A stretch of DNA of 9,110 bases, taken from contig JAIDJJ010000585.1 in assembly GCA_029052265.1 (NCBI GenBank), positions 1 through 9,110 on the forward strand, in the 5' to 3' direction. The stretch comes from Muribaculaceae bacterium. GTDB lineage: Bacteria > Bacteroidota > Bacteroidia > Bacteroidales > Muribaculaceae. Every line of letters starts with the position of its first letter. The stretch's first letter is position 1. This document shows, piece by piece, positions 1-6,287 of this stretch. The translations under genes were made by a program, and so were the position numbers. The notes beneath the pieces were generated by a model, which saw only the letters and a list, made by a program, of their open reading frames with translations, had not been told where the DNA came from and did not search any database.

Positions 1-1935
1 ACGGTGGGCAGCTCCATCCGTCCGGTGTATCTCAACGACGGTACAATCGCCGCCGCCAATGTCGGGACGGCGTACATCACCCCCGGTGGCAACCTTGCCA
101 ACTTGATCAGCCCGTGTGACTGGATAGAGGGGATATCGCTGACAAACAAGTTCGAGGCGTTGCCCGCGCAATATATCACGGTGGAGAAATGGAACGCCAC
201 GACATCGGCATGGGTGGACGCCGGGCTGTCCAATCTCCAGAAGCAGCAGCTCGTGTCAACCCAGGGCTGCACGGTATCCGCACTCTCCGACAACAGTGTC
301 ACCGGCAACAAGATCCGGGTGACTATTGAGGCTGCGTCGGGCGTGCTCTATTTCGCCTTGACACGACTCAACATCAATATCTCCACAAACGGGCTACAGG
401 CGTGCAAGGTGTTGCTGGAGCATGCCACCATCGGTGCACCAACTACATTCACGACCGCGGGCACATACACCGTGGAAGGCAGGTCCGGATGGAACGGCAT
501 ATACCTGCCAATGATATTCGGCGGCTCGGCGACGCAGACAACCCAGTACCGTAAGATAAGACTCACGTTCTCCGGCACCGCGACAACCAGCGAGACCTCG
601 AGGACAAACAAGTTCTCGGTAATAAACATCTGCGCATATGGCAGATCCGCGTGGAGCACCCCGAACACCATCGGCAAGTGGGGGCGCCCGTACACCTACG
701 CGCTCGACACGTTCGCCTCCTCGTTCGTGGGCGACATCCTGCCCTCAGCCAACGTGGCGAGAAACCTCGGGTCAGCCACCCATGCGTGGAGCAACACATA
801 TACCAACCGTGTGAGGAGCAACACGACCCTGTATCTGCACAGCGGCAGTGCAAGCACAAGCCTGATCTTCTGCCTCGGTGACACCGAGAAGGTGCGCATC
901 GCGCAGCCGAACGGCTACGTGGGGATCGGCACCACGGCACCCGCATATCTGCTCGACGTGGCGGGGAAAGGGAGGTACACCGACACCCTGACGATAACCA
1001 AGGACGCGCCCCAGGCTCACCTCGCGTTCGGGCGCGCGGACTACAATTACATATGCGCGACGACAGCGGGTGGCGTACTTGCATTTGTGGCAAATGGAAA
1101 AGCTGCAGGAAAATCCGCGAACTGTGATCTAATCATAGATCACAACGCAGTGCGTCCGGGGACAACCAACGTTGCCACGCTCGGCACGACATCCCACAGG
1201 TGGAAAGGCGTGTATTCCGTCCTCGGAAACTTCTCCGGGGCGGTGACGGCTACGTCGATACTTTGCGGTGACGGCACAAACAACGACAACACCATAGGCT
1301 CCCTGAGTGATGCGTCGAAACGGTTCGCCATGATCTTTGCACGGAACCGGGCGGTGGTGTCGAGCGATTCGGCATACGCCTCGGCGCCCAATAACACCAC
1401 GGCAGCCGGAGCGGCTCTCGGGGCGGGATATCTCGAGCTTGCATATGCGACCCCGTTTATCGACTTCCATAAGTCAGGGGTGGCAGCAGTGGACTATCAT
1501 GCCCGCATAATCCTTACCTCTGCAACCCTGCTTGAGATACAGGGAGCCGCCCTGAGGGTCGTGGTCGGGATGTATTCAGACGGCTACGTGTCGGCGCGCG
1601 GTCAGAACACAAGCTCCGACGCGCGGCTGAAACAGCTTCTCAGACCAATAGAGCTGAACGTCCGCGACATCGCCAATGCCCCGTCTGTGGAATTTATCTG
1701 GAAGAAAGACGGAATCAGGGACGTGGGCAGCATCGCGCAGTATTGGAAACGCCTTATCCCTCAGCTCGCGCCTGACATGCCAGACGGCACCATGGGACTG
1801 CAATACGGCAAGACCGCGCTTATGGGCGTGATAGCCGTGGCGCGGAGAACCGTCAGCCTTGAAGAGCGCGTGGCAGAGCTTGAAAGGGAGAACAGAAAGT
1901 TGAAAAAAGAATTGGAAACCATTAAAACGAGATAA
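1..1935 (+). CDS. Phage tail fibre with C-terminal S74 intramolecular chaperone (5' partial)
   Basis: The frame is open to the left edge, so the true start lies outside; GTG at 4 is only the first start codon seen (numbering below counts from it). The protein is a probable trimeric tail fibre or receptor-binding protein of a tailed phage. The middle carries fibre-type repeats of the form LGS-x-x-H-x-W-x-x-x-Y at about residues 253 and 393, with a weaker copy near 431, and a GYVGIGTTAP...LLDVAG segment near 300-320, typical of long beta-structured fibres. The C-terminal 105 residues fit the peptidase S74 (endosialidase-type) chaperone: SSDARLK at 537-543 supplies the Ser of the expected self-cleavage site and the family Lys, and the tail ends in a coiled coil (about 614-643, SLEERVAELERENRKLKKEL). 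In this family the chaperone trimerises the fibre and then cuts itself off. It stops with TAA three bases before the next gene. Base composition is much more GC-rich than the downstream chromosomal genes. Confidence 0.88.
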   Translation, partial: TVGSSIRPVYLNDGTIAAANVGTAYITPGGNLANLISPCDWIEGISLTNKFEALPAQYITVEKWNATTSAWVDAGLSNLQKQQLVSTQGCTVSALSDNSVTGNKIRVTIEAASGVLYFALTRLNINISTNGLQACKVLLEHATIGAPTTFTTAGTYTVEGRSGWNGIYLPMIFGGSATQTTQYRKIRLTFSGTATTSETSRTNKFSVINICAYGRSAWSTPNTIGKWGRPYTYALDTFASSFVGDILPSANVARNLGSATHAWSNTYTNRVRSNTTLYLHSGSASTSLIFCLGDTEKVRIAQPNGYVGIGTTAPAYLLDVAGKGRYTDTLTITKDAPQAHLAFGRADYNYICATTAGGVLAFVANGKAAGKSANCDLIIDHNAVRPGTTNVATLGTTSHRWKGVYSVLGNFSGAVTATSILCGDGTNNDNTIGSLSDASKRFAMIFARNRAVVSSDSAYASAPNNTTAAGAALGAGYLELAYATPFIDFHKSGVAAVDYHARIILTSATLLEIQGAALRVVVGMYSDGYVSARGQNTSSDARLKQLLRPIELNVRDIANAPSVEFIWKKDGIRDVGSIAQYWKRLIPQLAPDMPDGTMGLQYGKTALMGVIAVARRTVSLEERVAELERENRKLKKELETIKTR

Positions 1936-1938
1936 GAT

Positions 1939-2853
1939 ATGGGACATAACGCAGGACTGATATACGCACCCGTGAACACGGATGATGTCGTGGAGACTAT
2001 CGGGGAAGGAAGTCACGATGTGGCGACATTGTGTTCGTCATCACAAATCAAAAAGTGGGCGAAATATAAGCCCGTACGCTATGACAAGCCTTCCGAACTT
2101 ACAGAGGCTGAGCGTCAGTCGGTGAGCTTCGGTCTCGCCTTCGGATACATAGCGCAGGCGACATCCGCCGCCGTCAATCTTCTGGCGAACCTCCAGTCGG
2201 CTGTCCCGGCTGTCCCGGCATGGACTTACGCCGCCCCTCGTCCGGGGACAGATTGGTGTCGTCTCACGGACTTCTTGAACAGTACCAACGCCGCCAATCC
2301 CGGCTACAATCACAATGCGAAGCCTCCTATTAGTGGGTTCCGTGACCTGACCCTGTTTCAGTCGGAGTTCGGGTCAGCCTCCAAGGTCTATAACTTCAAC
2401 TTCAAATGGGGTGACTCCTCCAATCAGGGGGCGAACGACACATCCGGCATAGAGATCCCGATAAACAAACTCAGTTCCACAATCACCGACGGCACATGGA
2501 GGTTCGGGCTGCTGGTGTTCTTCCCGCAGAGCGGCAAGTTCAAGGTCGCCCTTGCGTGCGCACCGTCAGCCATATCCGCGTCTGTCACCCAGCCGGGCAA
2601 CTTCATGATACGCCCCGCCGCGACGGGAGAGCTTTCCTCGCTTTATGCAGCCGCCTTCAGCGCGGGAAACAAGGAGCTTGACGCGATTCCCGTCCTTGTG
2701 AAAGACGCAAGCCGCACCAATGCCACCGGGTCAGCCGACAGATGGACGGTGCAGGCATCATCCCAGTTCATATCAATGCCTCTGGGAGAGAAGATCAAGA
2801 TAAAACTGTCAGACAGGTTCTCGAACGTGGCTATCACTTTCAACTCGATATAG
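1939..2853 (+). CDS. Uncharacterised phage structural or tail-associated protein, ended by amber
   Basis: ATG follows the fibre gene stop by three bases, so the two are almost certainly cotranscribed and translationally coupled. The N-terminus (MGHNAGLIYAPVNTDDV ... LC-x-SS-x-IKKWAKYKPV, residues 1-47) resembles a group of unnamed proteins that I recognise as common next to fibres in Bacteroidales phages; I know no assigned function. No signal peptide or membrane helix is seen. The rest is rich in Ser, Thr, Asn and Gly with alternating hydrophobic strands, as expected for a beta-rich virion protein. The last strand, FSNVAITFNSI, runs straight into the TAG at 2851-2853, and the same frame stays open afterwards for 155 codons of similar composition to a TAA at 3319. 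The 304-residue product may therefore be the N-terminal two thirds of a 460-residue protein. A tail role is inferred from the neighbouring fibre only. Confidence 0.78.
   Translation: MGHNAGLIYAPVNTDDVVETIGEGSHDVATLCSSSQIKKWAKYKPVRYDKPSELTEAERQSVSFGLAFGYIAQATSAAVNLLANLQSAVPAVPAWTYAAPRPGTDWCRLTDFLNSTNAANPGYNHNAKPPISGFRDLTLFQSEFGSASKVYNFNFKWGDSSNQGANDTSGIEIPINKLSSTITDGTWRFGLLVFFPQSGKFKVALACAPSAISASVTQPGNFMIRPAATGELSSLYAAAFSAGNKELDAIPVLVKDASRTNATGSADRWTVQASSQFISMPLGEKIKIKLSDRFSNVAITFNSI
2851..2853 (+). other. In-frame amber codon inside an otherwise continuous reading frame
   Basis: TAG separates 1939-2853 from 2869-3321 in the same frame, in the context ATA TAG ATA CAG. With Gln (a one-base change from CAG) the junction would read FNSI-Q-IQYLDVAGTSK, a natural amphipathic strand. 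It could be a nonsense mutation, low-level readthrough, or amber recoding to Gln as known in some gut Bacteroidales phages. The other stops in this gene block are TAA, TAA, TGA, TGA and TAA, with none TAG, which fits recoding but is too few to prove it. Confidence 0.6.
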
Positions 2854-2868
2854 ATACAGTATCTTGAC

Positions 2869-3321
2869 GTGGCGGGGACATCCAAAGCCACCTATACCCT
2901 TGTGCCGACCACGGCATCATCCGGCATGAGCAAGACCACCCTCGCCGCACCGTCCGCCTCTGGGTCGGTGAGATGCAAGGTGGTGCTTGATTTCACCATA
3001 TCCGGCACGATGGCGGCTTCGGATTATGTCCTCAAGACTCAGATGCAGGTGGGGCTCGGCGGTTCCGCTGTCGGCGACACCAATCCTACGCTTGAGCAAT
3101 ATAATTCAGCATGGGTGTCTATTTCTCAGATATCGGTACTGAGCGGACGATACAGGATAACCGCGACGGACGCCGCCCGCACGACGATGTCCACCATCAT
3201 GAACTATATTGAGAGTCTTCCGAGAAGATCGTCTGGCTCAGCAGACATAAGTGTATATCCCATGTTGACTCTTGACGGCGCAAGGTTCAATACATCGAAT
3301 CATTTCATCCATCATGGATAA
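2869..3321 (+). CDS. C-terminal continuation of the preceding phage protein (or separate short ORF from GTG)
   Basis: The frame is the same as the gene upstream and opens directly after its TAG at 2853; the first usable start is GTG 2869, with no evident ribosome binding site. The product from GTG is 150 residues, beta-rich, with many Ser, Thr, Gly and Ala, and matches its upstream neighbour in GC-rich codon use. The region before the GTG (IQYLD) already reads as protein, which argues that the original gene ran through the TAG rather than starting here. Reinitiation at GTG 15 bases beyond the amber is possible. The TAA at 3319-3321 overlaps an ATG at 3314 of the next frame. No domain is recognised; a virion role is inferred from position only. 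Confidence 0.6.
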   Translation: MAGTSKATYTLVPTTASSGMSKTTLAAPSASGSVRCKVVLDFTISGTMAASDYVLKTQMQVGLGGSAVGDTNPTLEQYNSAWVSISQISVLSGRYRITATDAARTTMSTIMNYIESLPRRSSGSADISVYPMLTLDGARFNTSNHFIHHG

Positions 3322-3361
3322 AACAATATTAAATATCAACCCTATAAAACAATCGACACAT

Positions 3362-3685
3362 ATGGAAATCAAGACAGACGCATTGGTGTCAATGCAGGTG
3401 AGAATGAGCAATGCCGGGGATGCCGGACGCGAGCACACGGTCTCGGCTGACGTGACCGTCTCTGACGGCATGCCGGAGACCATCAACAACGGACAGGTCT
3501 GCCGGGTGGACGGCACGCAGGTGGCCAGCTTCAACGCCGGACGTTACACACCCCTCAACGTCAACTTCTCCACGACAGAGATCTCCGTTGAGGAGCACGC
3601 GGAGATATTCTCCGCCATACAGGCGTTCATCGCCGCCGCTGACGGTGAGGCGGCGAGACTCTCGCAGAACTGCGTGGAGATCTGA
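3362..3685 (+). CDS. Small uncharacterised phage protein
   Basis: The product is about 107 residues starting MEIKTDALVSMQVRMSNAGD and ending LSQNCVEI before TGA. I chose ATG 3362 because the A/T-rich stretch 3318-3360 looks like a Bacteroidetes leader, while coding-type GC-rich sequence begins just after it; an in-frame ATG at 3314, overlapping the previous stop, would add 16 residues. The predicted protein is a small mixed fold: a first half with alternating strands (EHTVSADVTVSDG, QVASFNAGRYTPLNVNFSTTEI) and a C-terminal helix (EEHAEIFSAIQAFIAAADGEA). No signal peptide, membrane segment or known domain is seen. It sits between the fibre-associated genes and another small phage protein in one + strand series, so a virion assembly role is plausible but unproven. 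Confidence 0.7.
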   Translation: MEIKTDALVSMQVRMSNAGDAGREHTVSADVTVSDGMPETINNGQVCRVDGTQVASFNAGRYTPLNVNFSTTEISVEEHAEIFSAIQAFIAAADGEAARLSQNCVEI

Positions 3686-3726
3686 GACCCGGACAAGTAA
3701 TAATTTAAAGAAATCAAAACCATAAA

Positions 3727-4200
3727 ATGAAGAGAAAAATGAAAAAGACAGAAAAGAAACAGGCAGGGACAAAGACAGTGAAGACATCAGACGCGGTGGC
3801 GGTATACAACGCCATCAAGGGGCTGCGCATCATGAAGCTCGAGAAAGGAGACATGTTCGCCGTACTCCGTGCCGCCAACGCCCTGAAACCCGTGGCTGCC
3901 GCTTTCGAGGATTTCGTCAAGGACGCGCAGGAACGTCTCAAGCCGGAGGGATTCGATTCCGTGGTGGAGAAGAGCCAGCGGTTCGACTCTCTGACGGAAG
4001 ACGAGAAGAGGGAGGTCAACCGTGTGGCGCAGGCATACCAGAAGGACGTCGACGAGTGCGTGCGCGAGGAACTTGAGCGTGACAGGGAGGTGGCGGGACT
4101 CTCCACCATCACGGACGACGCGCTCGCCGTCATCGCATCCGACAACGACAGCCTCGACGTGCAGACCCTCGTCCTGATACAGCAGGTCTGCGGGGAGTGA
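3727..4200 (+). CDS. Small helical phage protein of unknown function
   Basis: The product is 157 residues with a very basic N-terminus (MKRKMKKTEKKQAGTKTVK) and a charged, mostly helical body: residues 22-75 (DAVAVYNAIKGL ... AFEDFVKDAQERL) and 85-127, rich in Glu, Asp, Lys and Arg, then a shorter C-terminal helix ending LVLIQQVCGE. ATG 3727 follows an A-rich leader after the previous TGA (41-base gap); ATG 3739 is an alternative start. No catalytic motif, signal peptide or membrane segment is visible. The TGA at 4198-4200 overlaps a GTG (GTGA), indicating a coupled downstream gene. I considered a tail assembly chaperone because of the helical, acidic character and the coupled ORF, but its place downstream of the fibre is not typical and I make no functional call. 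Confidence 0.7.
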   Translation: MKRKMKKTEKKQAGTKTVKTSDAVAVYNAIKGLRIMKLEKGDMFAVLRAANALKPVAAAFEDFVKDAQERLKPEGFDSVVEKSQRFDSLTEDEKREVNRVAQAYQKDVDECVREELERDREVAGLSTITDDALAVIASDNDSLDVQTLVLIQQVCGE

Positions 4201-4292
4201 CACTCTTCCCTATCGTGGTGGGCGGCTTCCCGGATTTCCGGAGGAGCGACGAACAAAGTGTGCACAGACAGTCATTAGATATATTGGACTAA
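4197..4292 (+). pseudogene. Start of a further phage gene, apparently truncated
   Basis: GTG at 4197 overlaps the previous TGA as GTGA, a classic coupled start. The frame reads VTLFPIVVGGFPDFRRSDEQ and remains GC-rich to about 4270, then turns AT-rich and stops at TAA 4290-4292 after 31 codons. The composition change inside the frame suggests that the phage gene block was cut here and joined to foreign or host DNA. It could instead be non-coding sequence trailing the operon. Confidence 0.35.
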
Positions 4293-4307
4293 GCAAATTA
4301 CTATGTA

Positions 4308-4356
4308 TAATGTATGAACGTCCTTCAAATTTGATTTGAAGGACGTTCATACATTA
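4308..4356. terminator. Perfect 23-bp palindrome with 3-nt loop, likely bidirectional terminator
   Basis: Arms 4308-4330 and 4334-4356 are exact reverse complements (core ATGAACGTCCTTCAAAT), with loop TTG. The structure lies about 110 bases after the last full phage gene and is flanked by A/T. A stem-loop this strong would end phage transcription on the + strand. The U-tract after it is weak (AATTT), so a cruciform or protein-binding role is also possible. Confidence 0.55.
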
Positions 4357-4374
4357 ATTTGAAGCTAAAATAAG

Positions 4375-4494
4375 TCATTTGATAAACATTTCGTTTTCTA
4401 AATTGATACATTTCGTTTTTGTCAAGAAGAACATTTCGTTTTGCGGATTACAGAGGGCTGCGAAAGCAAGCCCAAAGAAAAAATTCTTTTTCAT
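4375..4494 (-). pseudogene. NVEALA-type peptide gene broken after codon 14
   Basis: ATG at 4494 starts MKKNFFFGLAFAAL, matching the first 14 codons of the intact small gene at 6234 (MKKKFLLGLAFAAL); 37 of 42 bases are identical. From about 4452 the match ends abruptly. The frame runs 25 more codons through the direct repeats to TGA 4375-4377, giving a meaningless tail with repeated NEMF units. Only the signal-peptide start therefore survives; the mature part is lost or lies beyond the inserted DNA. Its start is 11 bases after the DUF1573 stub, consistent with a former last gene of the same operon. Confidence 0.65.
4386..4442. repeat. Three 12-bp direct repeats spaced 22-23 bp
   Basis: ACATTTCGTTTT occurs exactly at 4386-4397, 4408-4419 and 4431-4442, giving start-to-start distances of 22 and 23 bp, about two helical turns, so all copies face the same side of the DNA. 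The third copy ends 10 bp from the breakpoint in the NVEALA copy (about 4452). The arrangement resembles iteron or arm-type integrase binding sites next to an attachment site. The role is inferred from position and spacing. Confidence 0.6.
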
Positions 4495-4505
4495 GAGTCA
4501 ACAAA

Positions 4506-4721
4506 TTACTGTTTATTAATTGGGTTAATTATCTCTCCGGACAATTCAAATTGAATGTCCGTTTTTTTGTTTTCGAAAAGTATTGAGATTGTGCGGAAGA
4601 ACTCTCCCGCAACGGTGTCCTGAAATTTCACTGTCAGCTCATAGTCCAAACCGGGTGGAATTATTCTTGTGGAAATAATTCCTTTTATGAAAACCTGAAG
4701 CCAACAAAGTATATATTGTAT
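4506..4721 (-). pseudogene. C-terminal stub of a DUF1573-type gene
   Basis: The frame between in-frame TAA codons (4722-4724 and 4506-4508) reads, in part, IIPPGLDYELTVKFQDTVAG, then EFFRTISILFENKKTDIQF and ELSGEI. This matches the end of DUF1573 Ig-like domains in Bacteroidetes (pattern: P-I-x-PG, then V-x-F, then G-x-F-x-K/R-x-I-x-V, then L-x-G-x-I). No ATG exists in the frame, and the N-terminal part of the domain is missing because the upstream lipoprotein gene ends only 8 bases away. A deletion has removed the 5' half. DUF1573 proteins are extracytoplasmic and of unknown function; I recall them beside beta-propeller lipoproteins and NVEALA peptides in Bacteroidales, which fits here. Confidence 0.6.
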
Positions 4722-4729
4722 TTACTTGC

Positions 4730-5896
4730 TCAGAAATCCAGCATGCCAATAATAGTACTTTCTGATTCATTATCATCAAGAACATTATCCATGAACAGAC
4801 AGAATCTCTCCGGTGTTGCGAACCATCCGCCGAAAGGGTCATATAAATTCTGTCGGGGTGTTATCTCTCCGATCGGTTCTAATTGTTCATTGAAAACTGA
4901 AAGGTACAATGGGCGTGCATATATTGCCCTGTCAGGACCCTCACTGCGACTTAATGTCGTTCCGTCTAAAGCAAGCCTGACATAACATTTTTTCCCTTCA
5001 AGATAATATAGGGGGGAATAGAAATAATTTTCGATTCCATACCATGTCAACTCATCGGGTGACTCGTCTGTGAGAACTTCCATCCCTCCGGTTAAGAGAG
5101 AACATTTGTGATTGACCTCGCGAGTCATCCCGGTTGTCATATCAAGGATACATATACGATGTTCATAAGGATAATTGTATATAATCTTGTCTCCGCTAAA
5201 ACATAAATTAGGATAGTCCATAAATCCATGTTTGCCATTGCTCTCCGGACTGTTTAATATTGTTTCCCTGACCACAGAATCATTTTTGAAGTCATAAACT
5301 ACAACGGTATTCTTTTCTCCGTTTTTTACAGGATATGCTATCCTGTTATTTTTAAAGTCTATATCGAAAGCCGACATATTGCTTCGGGAATTGCAGTCAA
5401 TCCTTGTCATTCCGTTATATGGTATGATAAATCTGTTGACAACCTTGCCGGTGTTGTCAATAATGGATATTGCGGTGTCGTCATATAGAGCGATAGAATC
5501 TGGAGAATAAACCTTTATATATCTCATAGACATTTGAATGGCATCCGGACCTTCATTGTTGAGCGGGATGGTATTCATAAGACTCTTTTTTTCGATACTA
5601 AATACATCGATCGAATGTGTTTTGTAGTTATATCCAAATATGGTTCCATTATCTTTGAGAAAAGAGTTTATGCCGTAGCTTTTTAATGTCAATGCTGAAG
5701 TGTCAGTCTTAAATATTATGGAGTCAGTTGTTACAGGAATAATCTCAGAACCCATGGAATCAATCCTGCCGTGTCCTGTATTACATGAAATAAACAGGCA
5801 GCAAGTTATTAGGAAGATCCATGCCTGATGTTGGCAATTGTTCTGTTTAGAGAGAATCGTGTTGAAATATTTTATAAAGTTTTTATCTGCCATCAT
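4730..5896 (-). CDS. Lipoprotein, probable six-bladed beta-propeller (DUF4221/BF3164-like)
   Basis: The product is 388 residues. A hydrophobic segment (about 26-37) ends in a lipobox, LFISC, with Cys38 as the lipidation site, so the product should be anchored at the cell surface or outer membrane. The stretch before that segment is long for a signal peptide, but no later ATG fits. The body is made of repeated strand blocks such as GYNYKTHSIDVFSIEK, IPLNNEGPDAIQMS, PDSIALYDDTAISIIDN and EHRICILDMTTG, as in Bacteroidales six-bladed propeller lipoproteins (DUF4221, BF3164 or TolB-like). The NEGPDAI motif near 111 is typical. Such proteins have no defined activity; ligand binding or signalling is inferred. 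It follows the intact NVEALA gene by 98 bases with only a hairpin between, and no clear promoter of its own, so it is probably the second gene of that operon. Confidence 0.72.
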   Translation of the reverse strand: MMADKNFIKYFNTILSKQNNCQHQAWIFLITCCLFISCNTGHGRIDSMGSEIIPVTTDSIIFKTDTSALTLKSYGINSFLKDNGTIFGYNYKTHSIDVFSIEKKSLMNTIPLNNEGPDAIQMSMRYIKVYSPDSIALYDDTAISIIDNTGKVVNRFIIPYNGMTRIDCNSRSNMSAFDIDFKNNRIAYPVKNGEKNTVVVYDFKNDSVVRETILNSPESNGKHGFMDYPNLCFSGDKIIYNYPYEHRICILDMTTGMTREVNHKCSLLTGGMEVLTDESPDELTWYGIENYFYSPLYYLEGKKCYVRLALDGTTLSRSEGPDRAIYARPLYLSVFNEQLEPIGEITPRQNLYDPFGGWFATPERFCLFMDNVLDDNESESTIIGMLDF

Positions 5897-5949
5897 GTTA
5901 ATTCGAATCGGTATGAATCAATGGAATAATTGATTTTGATGCATGTTGT

Positions 5950-5993
5950 ATTCAACGGTTGGGATGACATTACTGTAATCCCAACCGTTGAAT
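5950..5993 (-). terminator. Stop-proximal 16-bp hairpin between NVEALA and the lipoprotein gene
   Basis: ATTCAACGGTTGGGAT (5950-5965) and ATCCCAACCGTTGAAT (5978-5993) are exact inverted copies with a 12-nt loop, beginning one base after the NVEALA stop codon. On the - strand no U-run follows, so partial termination or 3'-end stabilisation of the small-gene transcript is more likely than full termination. On the + strand TTTT follows, so it could stop transcripts from the opposite direction. Confidence 0.55.
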
Positions 5994-5994
5994 T

Positions 5995-6234
5995 TTAACA
6001 AGATCTTAATTGATAACATTTGTAATCTCTTTCTTTTAAACCACATTCGTTTCCTCCATGATGATAGCAAGGGAAAAGATACATAGTACGTACTGATTCA
6101 CCAGCAGTGAGCGCCTCAATATTGGCGATCTCATCGGGGGTGAACTGATGGCGGGGAGTGCTGTTACCGGCAAGGAAACAGCCTCCGGCGGCGAGGGCTG
6201 CGAATGCAAGCCCCAAAAGAAATTTCTTTTTCAT
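5995..6234 (-). CDS. NVEALA-family-like secreted Cys-rich small protein
   Basis: The product is 79 residues. It has a short basic N-terminus and hydrophobic export segment (MKKKFLLGLAFAALAAGG), then the family core TPDEIANIEALTAGES at 32-47. This is the NVEALA signature with Ile for Val and Thr for the last Ala, followed by the usual G-E. The C-terminal 35 residues carry four Cys (56, 64, 73, 79) in FPCYHHGGNECGLKERDYKC...C, suggesting two disulphides outside the cytoplasm or metal binding. Cys19 follows AGG and is a poor lipobox, so lipidation is doubtful. NVEALA proteins are small exported proteins of Bacteroidales with no established function, often present in several copies; a broken second copy lies at 4494. 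A consensus promoter lies directly upstream. Family assignment rests on the motif, length and neighbours. Confidence 0.75.
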   Translation of the reverse strand: MKKKFLLGLAFAALAAGGCFLAGNSTPRHQFTPDEIANIEALTAGESVRTMYLFPCYHHGGNECGLKERDYKCYQLRSC

Positions 6235-6254
6235 GTCTTAAAAATTTTTTCCGC

Positions 6255-6287
6255 AAATATAATTTCGAAAAGACCATTTCTCCAAAT
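6255..6287 (-). promoter_or_regulatory. Bacteroidetes-type promoter of the NVEALA operon
   Basis: On the - strand TTTG (6287-6284) is followed after 21 bases by TATATTTG (6262-6255), an exact match to the -33 TTTG / -7 TAnnTTTG form of Bacteroidetes primary-sigma promoters. The expected start of transcription, near 6249, leaves a short A/T-rich leader of about 15 bases before ATG 6234. Confidence 0.7.

Noticed and set aside
563..1093. Long open frame on the - strand opposite the tail fibre
   Set aside because: Its product is Arg/Cys/Ser-rich low-quality sequence caused by GC-rich codons of the fibre gene; no promoter or family resemblance. The same holds for the other antisense frames over 348-4265.
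1..4200. Full stop-codon recoding of the phage
   Set aside because: Only one in-frame TAG is seen, and Gln is otherwise coded by CAA/CAG throughout, so wholesale recoding is not supported from this window alone; kept only as one option for the single amber.
3727..4292. Programmed -1 frameshift joining 3727-4200 to 4197-4292, as in tail assembly chaperones
   Set aside because: No convincing heptameric slippery site precedes the stop, the GTGA overlap explains the arrangement, and the second frame is only 31 codons.
4386..4442. Short CRISPR-like array
   Set aside because: Repeats are only 12 bp with 10-11-bp gaps, three copies, and no cas genes; spacing fits protein binding sites instead.
4716..4985. 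89-codon + strand frame opposite the lipoprotein end
   Set aside because: It is antisense to a well-supported gene, with no promoter or recognisable protein pattern.
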